54,928 bases of DNA, taken from the NCBI GenBank assembly GCA_945827785.1, contig CALZOR010000002.1, forward strand, positions 1-54,928, read 5' to 3'. The position numbers and the translations under genes are program-made. The DNA is from an uncultured Bacteroidales bacterium. Its GTDB lineage: Bacteria > Bacteroidota > Bacteroidia > Bacteroidales > UBA932. The notes beneath the pieces were generated by a model. It was given only the letters and a program-made list of their open reading frames with translations, had not been told where the DNA came from and searched no databases. This document shows, piece after piece, positions 25,197-33,784 of this stretch (its first letter is position 1; each line of letters begins with the position of its first letter).

Positions 25197-28100
25197 TTAT
25201 TCTTCCTGTAATCTGTTTTCGACTGTCTGTGACTGCTCCGCTGCTGCGGCGGACTCTTCGGCAGCTTTTTCTGCGGCCTCTGCTTCCTCCATCTGCTTCT
25301 GCTCACTTTCAGATAGAGGTTCAAGTTCCTGAGTGGCAGCATTCTCATATCCTACCTTTACCTTCTCGGCTTCAACAATATTCTGCTGTTTAATGTTTTC
25401 GGCAAGTGCTGCTTCAACTCCTTTCTCAAATATTCCGCGGATGGAATTGACAAGGTTGATCTTCGTGTCATCTATCACTGAAGAGAATACAGGTACATTG
25501 GTGTTTTTGTACTTTGCCCTTCCGATCCTGAATTTCATATTGTCAAAATCTTCGCCGAGCAGGTTGACTCCTATACGGAAAAGGAAAGGAGATTTCAGAA
25601 CAGAGACATGATATTTGAAAGACATGTCAAGATTCTGGATTCCGCTCATGGCCAGCGTATATCTGTCAACTTTTAGTATGAATGGAAATACTTCCAGGGT
25701 ATTGTCCCGTATTAAGCCTTCCACCGTCATGTCATCAATGAAACCGGTCTTCTTGTTCTTGAACATAAGCTTTCTTGCAAGTGTGCGGAACATCTCGTTT
25801 TCGCTTATCGTAAGATTTTTTCCGCCGATTCTCATCACTCCGTTTATACTTGGCATGACTATGTTCATGTTTGTGTCAAGGTCCGCAGTCGCGGCAAGTT
25901 CGCAATTGAGAAGGCCTCTGAACGATTTGAGTATCGGCATGATTGAATCTACTGCAGGCATGAGGTTGATTACCTTCTCTGCCGTTATGTCGGTGAAACT
26001 TATGTCGAAGCCTGTCTTGAGATCCTTCTTGCTGCGAGTTGAGTAGAAGGCATCCATACTGATGTCTCCTGCATTTGTAATTGCCTTGGTATCAGTTATC
26101 TGGATGCATCTTTCCTTCATGACCATCCTTGATGTCACCTTGTCGATATCAAGATCTGAGTATCTGATGTTTGAAGCATCGACACTGATGTTTGCCTTGA
26201 TATTTCCCGGCACTACAATCAGCGCGGTTTCCTTCTCCTGCTCCTGGGCACCTTCGGTTGTCACCATCTTCAGGAATTCTGAGTTGGACACTTCTCCAAG
26301 GCTGCCTGAGGCCGGAGCTACATATTTCGAACCGGCAGAATAAGCTCTGAGAAGCTCATTGGCATTCATCCCGTCCGAGGTTATGCCGATATTCAGGTTC
26401 AGCATGCTGTTCCGTCTTCCGAGAAGCACTCTCTTAATTCCTGTAAGGGAGCCTTTTGCTGCGAGTTTCGACTCACCGGAGGCAAATCCGAGAGAATCTA
26501 CAGAAATCCTGTCATTGTTGAAACTGATATAGCATCCCTTCAGAAGGTTTCTCAATGGAAAATACGGAGTCATGAGAATACCGGTCCTTACGTCGAGATT
26601 GCCGTCAAGATCCCATTCTCTGAAATACTTGGCAAGAGTCTGGTCCAGTCTCAGGTCCGGGTCTCTTTTTATGAAGTCTTCCTCCTTCATCCAGTAAGGC
26701 ATCTGCTTTGCAGCCCTTTGTGCCCTTGCATGAGCAAACAGGGAGTCTTTCGGAACATCGGGATATACCATTGCAAGCGAGTCCAAGAATGCTTTTGCCC
26801 TCTGTTTCCTTTCGATAGTGTTCATGGCAGCAGTGGCTTTGATTGACGCATCGGTGAGGATTGCACGGTTGCTGGTGTTTTTCAGGAATATTCTTTTGTT
26901 CTTGCTGCTCACCCTCATGACAGGGATGTTGTTATGATTCTTTTTTGGCATGAGCAGGAAGCGGTTCTCTGTATTGTCCAGAGCAATACTGGTTGACACG
27001 GCATCCTTGACTTGCAATTTCTCTGCACTCAGACTTATGCTCAAAGGGTTTATTGTCGTCGTGTCAATGATTTCCGATTTCTTCGCGGAAGCGTTCTTGG
27101 CGGATATCTTCAACCCAAGTGCATCTGCTTCAAAAGCATTTTTGTAGCGGATGTAGGTGCTGTCGATGGCTCCGTTGAATGCGAGCAGCCTGATTTTCTT
27201 TGTGGGCTCTCTTCGTCCTGTTCTTTCCTCAGGACCGAGATTGACATCCATGTCATTGATTACCACATATATGGAATCTTTTTCCGACACAATCTCCACC
27301 CCTTTGCAGCAGGCGCTTCCTTCAAGTGACGCCTGTGCAAAATTATAAAGATTGAGTTGTGAGAGTCTTGCATTTCCTTTTATTTCGGCATTCAGGAATC
27401 CTTTGGCTTCAATCCCGGTCGAGTCCGGGATGAATATGGAAGCTAAGGTGTCTATGTCCGCCTTGATGTTTCCGTCGATTCCAAGCCCCGGGTCATCAGA
27501 CAAGGCGTCCATGATGTCCGCTTTTGCAGACAGCCTGAACCCGTCGGTCCTGATCATGGCTTTTCCGACAGATGCATTCACCTTTCTGTGACTGTCCGTA
27601 GCGGCATTTGCTTCAAGAGCAACCTTGAGGCCCCGGGAGAAATCGCTGTAGTTGATGTCTGACTCAGGAATGCTGAGTTTCAAGTCAATATCCGGCAGTC
27701 TTCCGCTTTCATATACATATCCTCCTTCGACCAGTGCTTCGGCACTCAGACGTGCATTTGTGCTGACTTTTGCAACTTCCGGAACAAATGGTCTGACAAG
27801 CTGTTTCAGAAGCGAGTCAAGATCGCATTCCTGTACCGCAATCCTTGAATTTGTCCACAGGCTGTCCTTGTGGAGCCTTATCTGCGCATCACCGGAAAAT
27901 GCTAGTGAGGAAACATTGAGATTGAAATGGCTGATGGAAATTGCCGGAACACTGTCTTTTGGTATGGACACCCCTGCATGCAGCCCGACAGGAATCATGA
28001 TCCTGCCGTATGTCCGAGTTGCGGCGAGCGTCTTTGCCTTCGCGGAGATGTCCATGTGGGAATGATGGTTCTCAACTCTGACTCTGTCCATTCCAAGGGC

Positions 28101-28814
28101 AATTGTATCCCTTCCCATCCTGCCGGCAACGAACATGCTGTCCAGTTGCAGCCCGACCTTGCATCGGGAAATTCTCTCCGAGTCAATCAACCCGTCAAAG
28201 TTCAGCTGCTTGATGTCGATCATGGCAAACAAAGTGTCCTTGCAATCGGTATAGACTATGTACGGGCGGTCCAGAAAATCCAGTTTCCCAATCATGAGAT
28301 GTGGGAGAGAGCTGCTTTCATCTTCGGTGCCGGAATCAGAGAACCGGAATATGTCAAGATTTGTTCTTCCGTCGGCATACTGGTGGATGAAAATACGTGG
28401 CCTGACCATCTCGATTTCCTTAACCTTGATCGTTCCTGCTGCAAGACGGAAAATGTTGACGTAAGCAGAGAAATTGCTGAAGCTTGCCAGGGTGTCGGCA
28501 TCCGCACCACATCCTTTCCATAGCAGATGTCCTTGCACTCCGGCTCTTTCTGAATCATCGTAACGGTTTGAAGGATAGATGATTGAGAAATCCTTCATCG
28601 AAATGCCAATGTTCGGGAATCTCTTCAGGATGGAAGCTTCAACCCTTCCGAATGAAATATCGCCTTCTACAAATTCATCGGCATATTTGTTTATAAGATA
28701 GGTCGGAAGAGATGTCTTCAGGATTATCTGCAGGACAATCACCAATGATGCCATGATGCCAAGAGCCCAAAGTGAGACCTTTCCTGCCATTCTGAAATAT
28801 TTGGTTCCTTTCAT
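25197..28814 (-). CDS. AsmA family large envelope protein
   Basis: A 1205-aa AsmA-like protein. It has one N-terminal membrane segment (VSLWALGIMASLVIVLQIIL, about 13-32), followed by LPTYLINKYADEFVEGDISF, the start of the AsmA/chorein-like domain that forms a long beta-groove. AsmA-like C-terminal motifs appear near 1000-1110 (GLLNCELAATADLDTNMNIV, LTISENEMFRTLARKLMF). Family members are proposed to carry lipids between inner and outer membranes. The last 60 residues are a Glu/Ala-rich probable coiled coil. A good promoter lies just upstream, and prmA follows in the same operon. Confidence 0.88.
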   Translation of the reverse strand: MKGTKYFRMAGKVSLWALGIMASLVIVLQIILKTSLPTYLINKYADEFVEGDISFGRVEASILKRFPNIGISMKDFSIIYPSNRYDDSERAGVQGHLLWKGCGADADTLASFSNFSAYVNIFRLAAGTIKVKEIEMVRPRIFIHQYADGRTNLDIFRFSDSGTEDESSSLPHLMIGKLDFLDRPYIVYTDCKDTLFAMIDIKQLNFDGLIDSERISRCKVGLQLDSMFVAGRMGRDTIALGMDRVRVENHHSHMDISAKAKTLAATRTYGRIMIPVGLHAGVSIPKDSVPAISISHFNLNVSSLAFSGDAQIRLHKDSLWTNSRIAVQECDLDSLLKQLVRPFVPEVAKVSTNARLSAEALVEGGYVYESGRLPDIDLKLSIPESDINYSDFSRGLKVALEANAATDSHRKVNASVGKAMIRTDGFRLSAKADIMDALSDDPGLGIDGNIKADIDTLASIFIPDSTGIEAKGFLNAEIKGNARLSQLNLYNFAQASLEGSACCKGVEIVSEKDSIYVVINDMDVNLGPEERTGRREPTKKIRLLAFNGAIDSTYIRYKNAFEADALGLKISAKNASAKKSEIIDTTTINPLSISLSAEKLQVKDAVSTSIALDNTENRFLLMPKKNHNNIPVMRVSSKNKRIFLKNTSNRAILTDASIKATAAMNTIERKQRAKAFLDSLAMVYPDVPKDSLFAHARAQRAAKQMPYWMKEEDFIKRDPDLRLDQTLAKYFREWDLDGNLDVRTGILMTPYFPLRNLLKGCYISFNNDRISVDSLGFASGESKLAAKGSLTGIKRVLLGRRNSMLNLNIGITSDGMNANELLRAYSAGSKYVAPASGSLGEVSNSEFLKMVTTEGAQEQEKETALIVVPGNIKANISVDASNIRYSDLDIDKVTSRMVMKERCIQITDTKAITNAGDISMDAFYSTRSKKDLKTGFDISFTDITAEKVINLMPAVDSIMPILKSFRGLLNCELAATADLDTNMNIVMPSINGVMRIGGKNLTISENEMFRTLARKLMFKNKKTGFIDDMTVEGLIRDNTLEVFPFILKVDRYTLAMSGIQNLDMSFKYHVSVLKSPFLFRIGVNLLGEDFDNMKFRIGRAKYKNTNVPVFSSVIDDTKINLVNSIRGIFEKGVEAALAENIKQQNIVEAEKVKVGYENAATQELEPLSESEQKQMEEAEAAEKAAEESAAAAEQSQTVENRLQEE

Positions 28815-28836
28815 AAATTTTGGTTTTCAAATCTCA

Positions 28837-28868
28837 CAAAGATATATAAAATATGCCAATCACACAAA
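28837..28868 (-). promoter_or_regulatory. Promoter of the AsmA-like/prmA operon
   Basis: On the minus strand, TTTG (28868-28865), a 20-base spacer and TATCTTTG (28844-28837) match the consensus. The predicted leader is about 16 bases. Confidence 0.65.
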
Positions 28869-28914
28869 ACGGGATGGCATGATATTATGGATGTAAAAAT
28901 ATATAACATAATTG

Positions 28915-28945
28915 TTGTATTTGACATCCAGATGTTATAATTTTG
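28915..28945 (+). promoter_or_regulatory. Promoter of the ATPase/sirtuin operon
   Basis: TTGT (28915-28918), a 19-base spacer and TAATTTTG (28938-28945) precede the ATG at 28973 by 27 bases. Confidence 0.65.
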
Positions 28946-28972
28946 CAGAGATGTGACTAAAAATGAACCAAT

Positions 28973-30121
28973 ATGGATTCTCCTTTCATTTATGACAGAT
29001 TTGTCAGCGGAAAAAATTTTGTCGGACGTAAAAACGATGTCAATTCTCTCGCAAATCTTCTGGAAGCCGGCGAGCATGTGGCCATGTATGAACCGCCAAA
29101 GTCGGGAAAGATGTCCCTTATCCAGCAGACTCTCTTCAACATGCGCGTCAAGGGACACCAGTTCATGGTGGGACAGCTCGACCTGTTCAACGTCAGGACC
29201 CTGGATGCTTTCCTTCTGAAATTCGCATCGTCGGTCATCCGTCCGATATGTTCCACCCCCGGGGAGTATTCGGCAATAGTGTCCAGGTTCCTTGAGGGTA
29301 CGCATTTTGTCTTCGACTCATCCCGCTTTGCATCGGATTCGGAAGAGATCATCTCTCTCAACTGGGAGGCTGACCATGAGGATCTTGCAAGAATGATACG
29401 TCTTCCCCAGCGCCTTGCTGCCGAGAGGGGAGTGCCGTTCTACATGGTAATATCCGAGTTCCAGAATATCATGAAGATTGATGGATGGGAAGATATTTTC
29501 AAGGAAATGGAAAAAGTTCTCTCAGAGTCGGTCCAGAGTCCTTCGGTGTCTTTTATCATGTCCGGCTCCATGGTGAATGCCATGAAATTCATTTTTGAGG
29601 AGAAGAAATTCTTCTACCGCATGCATGAGCATCTGCCTCTGAGCCGTGTTGATGACAGGGAGATCATCGATCATATTGTCAGGGGCTTCATGCTGGGAGG
29701 CAAGGTGGTTGACCGTGAACTGATTTTGGGAGCGTGTACGTTGTTCAAGGGAAATCTGTGGTACCTGAATCATTTCTCTGCTGTATGTGACTCATTGTCA
29801 AAGGGATATATGAATGAGCCAATTCTTATGGAAGCTCTTTCTACAATTATTTCCATACATGAGCCTCGTTTCAAGGCTATGGTCGATGACCTGACTGATT
29901 TCCAGATGAGCCTGGTCAGGGCAACAATCGACGGGGTGGTGAAATTCAGCGCCAGCGACGTAATCGAGAGATACAAATTGAATTCTTCTGCCAATGTCCG
30001 CCGTCTCAAGGATGCGCTCAGGAAGAAGGAAATCATTTCGTTCGACGAGAAGGACGAACCTTATTTCCTCGATCCTCTCTTCCAGTACTGGCTCGAAAAG
30101 TATTATTATTGTCTTAAATGA
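28973..30121 (+). CDS. P-loop ATPase-like protein with degenerate Walker motifs
   Basis: A 382-aa protein of the archaeal-type ATPase group (COG1672-like: N-terminal FVGRKNDVNSLANLL, C-terminal winged-helix-like end LDPLFQYWLEKYY). The Walker A region reads EPPKSGKMS at about 40-48: the first Gly is Glu and the Thr/Ser after Lys is Met. Walker B reads MVISEFQN near 158-165, with Ser161 where the metal-binding Asp is expected. Nucleotide binding or hydrolysis may therefore be weak or lost. The sirtuin gene starts 7 bases after its stop, so the two are probably co-translated. Members of this group act as switches with varied C-terminal partners; its job here is unknown. Confidence 0.75.
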   Translation: MDSPFIYDRFVSGKNFVGRKNDVNSLANLLEAGEHVAMYEPPKSGKMSLIQQTLFNMRVKGHQFMVGQLDLFNVRTLDAFLLKFASSVIRPICSTPGEYSAIVSRFLEGTHFVFDSSRFASDSEEIISLNWEADHEDLARMIRLPQRLAAERGVPFYMVISEFQNIMKIDGWEDIFKEMEKVLSESVQSPSVSFIMSGSMVNAMKFIFEEKKFFYRMHEHLPLSRVDDREIIDHIVRGFMLGGKVVDRELILGACTLFKGNLWYLNHFSAVCDSLSKGYMNEPILMEALSTIISIHEPRFKAMVDDLTDFQMSLVRATIDGVVKFSASDVIERYKLNSSANVRRLKDALRKKEIISFDEKDEPYFLDPLFQYWLEKYYYCLK

Positions 30122-30128
30122 AATTATC

Positions 30129-30848
30129 ATGAAGAAGCAGAAGATAGCTGTGCTGACCGGAGCCGGTGTAAGTGCGGAAAGCGGCATCAGCACGTTCAGG
30201 GATGCCAATGGCCTGTGGGACAATTACAATGTCGAGGACGTCGCTACTCTTGAAGGATGGAACAGGAATCCTGCCCTTGTCCTGGATTTCTACAACCAGC
30301 GCCGCCGCCAGCTCGCAACTGTGAAACCGAATGCCGCACACCTTGCAATCGCCTCTCTGGAGGATAATTACGACGTGACGGTAATTACCCAAAACATTGA
30401 CAATCTTCATGAAAGGGCTGGCAGTACCCGCATTATCCACCTTCACGGTGAGCTTACCAAGGTGCGTCCGGAGAACCGTTACAACGAAAGAAACGGTTTC
30501 TCGGAAGACATGGTCTTTGATATCGGTTATGGGGATATAAACCTCGGGGATACTTCTGTCGATGGAATACAGCTCCGTCCGCACATCGTGTGGTTCGGTG
30601 AGGCTGTGCCGAAAATCGAGCAGGCAATTGATGTTGTCGAGGCTGCTGACATCCTCCTGATTGTAGGGACTTCTCTCCAGGTCTATCCTGCTGCCGGTCT
30701 CTATGCATACGCAAAGGCTTCCACACCTATATATATAATAGACCCGAAGGATGTTCCGGTCCGTGACGGCCGCATTACCCATATCAAGAGCGTTGCAACC
30801 GTCGGAATGGAAAAATTCATCGAGATTATTTCGAAGAAAGACGAATAA
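30129..30848 (+). CDS. cobB: NAD-dependent protein deacylase (class III sirtuin, no zinc cysteines)
   Basis: A 239-aa sirtuin that removes acyl groups from lysines with NAD. Seen are GAGVSAESGISTFRD at 11-25, TQNIDNLHERAG at 87-98, the catalytic His106 in HLHGEL, and late NAD motifs (VGTSLQVYPAAG). Tyr55 and Arg58 in FYNQRRRQL match the Tyr/Arg pair that in SIRT5 and E. coli CobB favours succinyl/malonyl lysine. The protein has no cysteine at all, so the structural zinc site is missing; similar zinc-less sirtuins occur in other Bacteroidota. The open frame extends back into the ATPase gene, but the ATG at 30129, 7 bases after that stop, begins the conserved fold. The symbol is by family analogy. 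Confidence 0.9.
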   Translation: MKKQKIAVLTGAGVSAESGISTFRDANGLWDNYNVEDVATLEGWNRNPALVLDFYNQRRRQLATVKPNAAHLAIASLEDNYDVTVITQNIDNLHERAGSTRIIHLHGELTKVRPENRYNERNGFSEDMVFDIGYGDINLGDTSVDGIQLRPHIVWFGEAVPKIEQAIDVVEAADILLIVGTSLQVYPAAGLYAYAKASTPIYIIDPKDVPVRDGRITHIKSVATVGMEKFIEIISKKDE

Positions 30849-30851
30849 AAT

Positions 30852-30881
30852 TTTGAATATTGAATTTTATGTCTATCTTTG
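30852..30881 (+). promoter_or_regulatory. rpsU promoter
   Basis: TTTG (30852-30855), an 18-base spacer and TATCTTTG (30874-30881) lie just after the sirtuin stop. The transcript starts near 30888, immediately before the Shine-Dalgarno sequence. Confidence 0.7.
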
Positions 30882-30893
30882 CAGCCGCTAATA

Positions 30894-30905
30894 AAAGGAG
30901 GTGAT
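30894..30905 (+). promoter_or_regulatory. Perfect Shine-Dalgarno sequence of rpsU
   Basis: AAAGGAGGTGAT is complementary to the whole usual 3' end of 16S rRNA (ATCACCTCCTTT) and GGAGG lies 10 bases from the ATG. Most other starts in the window lack such a site. In Bacteroidota the anti-Shine-Dalgarno is masked by a pocket including bS21, and a strong site on rpsU itself has been reported as a device for bS21 autoregulation. Confidence 0.85.
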
Positions 30906-30911
30906 TTAGAT

Positions 30912-31106
30912 ATGATTATAGTTCCAGTAAAAGACGGCGAGAGCATCGAGAAAGCTCTTAAGAAATTCAAGAGGAAATTCGAGAAAACAGGTGCTATCCG
31001 TGAGCTCCGTGCAAGGAAGACTTTCGTAAAACCGTCTGTAAAGAGAAGAACTGAGATCCAGAAAGCGATCTACGTTCAGAAAATGCAGCTTCAGGACGAG
31101 CAGTAG
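30912..31106 (+). CDS. rpsU: 30S ribosomal protein bS21
   Basis: Small-subunit protein of 64 aa, start MIIVPVKDGESIEKALKKFK, then the basic helices FEKTGAIRELRARKTF and the typical Arg-rich KPSVKRRTEIQ. The frame is open upstream to 30879, but the ATG at 30912 has the perfect Shine-Dalgarno site and matches the family start. rplU and rpmA follow without a TAnnTTTG box of their own, separated by a small hairpin that may attenuate transcription. Confidence 0.97.
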   Translation: MIIVPVKDGESIEKALKKFKRKFEKTGAIRELRARKTFVKPSVKRRTEIQKAIYVQKMQLQDEQ

Positions 31107-31175
31107 TTCAGAAGATATTGTATGGATTGTCGAGCAGGAAAAGAGTTGTACGAAAGGGACAACCGCTTGCAGTCT

Positions 31176-31199
31176 AAAACTTTATAATTAAGTTTTTTA
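31176..31199 (+). terminator. Small hairpin with T-run between rpsU and rplU
   Basis: AAAACTT (31176-31182) pairs with AAGTTTT (31190-31196), followed by TT. It ends five bases before the rplU start codon, so it may be a partial terminator that sets rpsU above rplU/rpmA, or a leader element. Confidence 0.45.
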
Positions 31200-31203
31200 T
31201 TCT

Positions 31204-31515
31204 ATGTACGCAATTGTTGATATTGCAGGCCAGCAGTTCAAAGTAGAGGCCGGAATGGAAATCTTCGTAAACCGCCTTGCGGCTCAGAAGGGTGCAGCTG
31301 TCGAGTTCGACAAAGTGCTCCTTATCGACGAAGAGGGAACAGTAAAGGTAGGTGCACCTTATGTTGATGGTGCAAAAGTTACCGCAACAGTACTCGACGA
31401 CACCTGCAAAGGTGACAAAGTTCTTGTTTTCAAGAAAAGACGTCGTAAAGGTTACCAGAAACTGAATGGTCACCGTCAGTATCTTACTAAACTTCAGATC
31501 AATACGATCGCTTAA
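31204..31515 (+). CDS. rplU: 50S ribosomal protein bL21
   Basis: Large-subunit protein of 103 aa, with the family start [17 protein letters not shown], the middle [15 protein letters not shown] and the basic [16 protein letters not shown] near the C-terminus. Length is normal. rpmA starts 19 bases after its stop, the usual bL21-bL27 pair. Confidence 0.98.
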   Translation: MYAIVDIAGQQFKVEAGMEIFVNRLAAQKGAAVEFDKVLLIDEEGTVKVGAPYVDGAKVTATVLDDTCKGDKVLVFKKRRRKGYQKLNGHRQYLTKLQINTIA

Positions 31516-31534
31516 TCATTGAGGAGGAATAATT

Positions 31535-31795
31535 ATGGCACATAAAAAAGGCGTCGGTAGTTCCAAGAACGGTCGTGAGTCACATAGCAAACGACTCGGT
31601 ATCAAGAAATTCGGTGATCAGGCAGTAAAGGCGGGCAACATTCTTGTACGTCAGAGAGGAACTGTTCACAACCCTGGTCTGAATGTCGGAATGGGTAAAG
31701 ACCACACTCTTTACGCACTGATTGACGGAAGGGTTAGCTTCCGCAAGAAAGCTGACAACAAATCTTATGTCTCGGTTCTTCCATTTGAGAACTAA
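31535..31795 (+). CDS. rpmA: 50S ribosomal protein bL27
   Basis: Large-subunit protein of 86 aa near the peptidyl-transferase centre. It starts directly [20 protein letters not shown], without the cleaved N-terminal extension known in Firmicutes, then [20 protein letters not shown] purine-rich AGGAGG lies 7 bases before the ATG, another rare Shine-Dalgarno-like site in this window. A strong terminator follows. Confidence 0.98.
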   Translation: MAHKKGVGSSKNGRESHSKRLGIKKFGDQAVKAGNILVRQRGTVHNPGLNVGMGKDHTLYALIDGRVSFRKKADNKSYVSVLPFEN

Positions 31796-31818
31796 GACTC
31801 GGGTTTGCAACTAAGATA

Positions 31819-31860
31819 GAGGACTGATTACCCCGAGCAGGGTTTCAGTCCTCTTTTTTT
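31819..31860 (+). terminator. rpmA terminator
   Basis: GAGGACTGA (31819-31827) pairs perfectly with TCAGTCCTC (31845-31853), followed by seven T. It ends the ribosomal-protein unit before serS. Confidence 0.9.
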
Positions 31861-31888
31861 AAGGAAAACAATTAATTACTATCATATC

Positions 31889-33160
31889 ATGCTGACACTC
31901 AAGTTGCTCCGCGAAAATCCGGAGTTTGTCATCAAGAAACTGGCTGTCAAGAATTTTGATGCAGCCGCAATCGTTGAAAAAATCAATGCTCTTGACCAGA
32001 GCAGACGCTCACTTCAGGCGGAGCTTGACTCATGCCTTGCTGAGCAGAAAAAGAAAGCCGCTCTCATCGGCGGTCTGATGAAAGAAGGCAGGAAGGAAGA
32101 AGCTGAGGCTATAAAGGCTGAGGTCGCTTCCCTCAAGGCAAAGTCTTCTGAACTCGACAGAAAATCCCAGGAGAACAACTCGGAGCTCGAATCTCTTCTT
32201 GTACTTCTTCCAAATATACCTTGTGACCAGGTTCCTGAAGGAAAGGGCGCGGAGGACAACGTAGTGGTGAAAATGGGTAACGAGATTCCTGAGCTCGGAC
32301 CGGATGCGCTTCCTCACTGGGAGCTCGCAAAGAAGTTCGACATCATCGATTTTGACCTTGGAGTAAAGCTCACAGGTGCAGGTTTCCCGGTCTATAAAGG
32401 AAAGGGTGCCCGTCTCCAAAGAGCCCTCATCAACTACTTCCTTGACATCAATACAAAGGCAGGCTATCTTGAGGTTGAACCTCCTGTCATGGTGAATGAG
32501 GCTTCAGGTTTCGGTACAGGCCAGCTCCCTGACAAGGAGGGGCAGATGTACCATGCCAATCTTGATAATTTCTATCTTGTACCTACTGCAGAGGTTCCTG
32601 TGACCAACATATACAGGGATGTCATACTCGGAAACAATGATTTCCCAGTGAAGATGACCGCCTATACCCCTTGCTTCCGTCGTGAGGCCGGATCTTATGG
32701 AAAGGATGTCCGCGGACTTAACCGTCTGCACCAGTTCGACAAGGTTGAGATTGTTCGCATCGAAAAGCCTGAGGATTCCTATGCCGCCCTGGATGATATG
32801 ATCGCCCATGTCGAGGCTATTGTCAAGTCCCTCGGACTTCCGTACAGGATTCTCCGTCTTTGTGGAGGTGACATGAGTTTCACTTCTGCAATTACCTATG
32901 ACTTCGAGGTATATTCGGCAGCCCAGGGAAGGTGGCTTGAGATTTCTTCTGTTTCCAATTTCGAGTCATACCAGGCCAATCGCTTGAAACTCAGATATAA
33001 GGATGCTGATGGAAAGACACAGCTTGCCCACACTCTCAACGGCAGTTCACTTGCTCTTCCGCGCGTGGTTGCCGCCCTGCTTGAGAATAACCAGAAAGAT
33101 GGCAGGATCTGGATTCCTGAAGCCCTCCGTCCTTATACCGGATTTGATTATATCGATTAG
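31889..33160 (+). CDS. serS: Seryl-tRNA synthetase
   Basis: Class II synthetase of 423 aa that charges tRNA-Ser. Residues 1-105 are the long antiparallel coiled-coil arm that grips the tRNA variable arm. Motif 1 (YLEVEPPVMV), motif 2 (TPCFRREAGSYG) and motif 3 (LNGSSLALPRVVAALLEN) follow in order, with the serine pocket PTAEVPVTN. Length is normal. The ruvC GTG start overlaps its stop by one base. Confidence 0.98.
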   Translation: MLTLKLLRENPEFVIKKLAVKNFDAAAIVEKINALDQSRRSLQAELDSCLAEQKKKAALIGGLMKEGRKEEAEAIKAEVASLKAKSSELDRKSQENNSELESLLVLLPNIPCDQVPEGKGAEDNVVVKMGNEIPELGPDALPHWELAKKFDIIDFDLGVKLTGAGFPVYKGKGARLQRALINYFLDINTKAGYLEVEPPVMVNEASGFGTGQLPDKEGQMYHANLDNFYLVPTAEVPVTNIYRDVILGNNDFPVKMTAYTPCFRREAGSYGKDVRGLNRLHQFDKVEIVRIEKPEDSYAALDDMIAHVEAIVKSLGLPYRILRLCGGDMSFTSAITYDFEVYSAAQGRWLEISSVSNFESYQANRLKLRYKDADGKTQLAHTLNGSSLALPRVVAALLENNQKDGRIWIPEALRPYTGFDYID

Positions 33161-33705
33161 TGAAAATAATAGGAATCGACCCCGGAACGAATATTCTGGG
33201 ATACGGAATAATTGAAGTAGAATCTAAACACCCTCATTACGTCGATATGGGGGTGTTTGATTTGCGTAAAATACACGACCCTTTCGAGAAGCTTGCCAAC
33301 ATCTTTTCCGGAGTGGATGAACTTCTCGCTGAACATCAGCCCGATTATCTTGCAGTGGAGTCTCCCTTCTACGGAAAGAACGCCCAGGTCATCCTCAAGC
33401 TCGGTCGCGCCCAGGGTGCAGCCCTCACTGCAGCGGTCATGCGTGGAATCCCTGTAGCCGAATATGCTCCCCGAAAGGCAAAAATTGCTATCTGTGGCAA
33501 TGGAGCGGCTTCAAAGGAGCAGGTGAGCATGATGATTCAGAAAACCCTCAAGGTGGAACTTGACCCGAAATATCTCGATGCAACCGATGCTCTGGCAATA
33601 GCGCTTTGCCATTATTACCAGCTCACAAACCCTCTGGCAGCAGCCTCCGGAAGCAGCAGCTGGAAGAGTTTTCTTGAGCAGAATCCGGACAGAATAAAAA
33701 AGTAA
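33160..33705 (+). CDS. ruvC: Holliday junction resolvase RuvC
   Basis: Endonuclease of 181 aa that cuts Holliday junctions moved by RuvAB. The four acidic catalytic residues are visible: Asp7 (GIDPGT), Glu67 (VESPF), Asp140 and Asp143 (LDATDALA). The start is GTG at 33160, sharing its G with the serS stop codon, so translation is probably coupled. RuvA and RuvB are not in the window. The C-terminus has a short Ser-rich extension. Confidence 0.96.
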   Translation: MKIIGIDPGTNILGYGIIEVESKHPHYVDMGVFDLRKIHDPFEKLANIFSGVDELLAEHQPDYLAVESPFYGKNAQVILKLGRAQGAALTAAVMRGIPVAEYAPRKAKIAICGNGAASKEQVSMMIQKTLKVELDPKYLDATDALAIALCHYYQLTNPLAAASGSSSWKSFLEQNPDRIKK

Positions 33706-33784
33706 GAAAAAAAGTCCTTTCAGGATTAAACCTCAAAGGTACGTTGTTGTCTAATGCATTCGGATTTACAAAAAATTGATAAAG

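Noticed and set aside
27927..28523. 198-codon plus-strand frame opposite the AsmA-like gene
   Set aside because: It is antisense to a continuous AsmA-like protein, with no promoter or recognisable motif.
29994..30128. Upstream extension of the sirtuin frame
   Set aside because: It overlaps the ATPase gene and the translated residues are unlike sirtuins; the ATG at 30129 is well placed.
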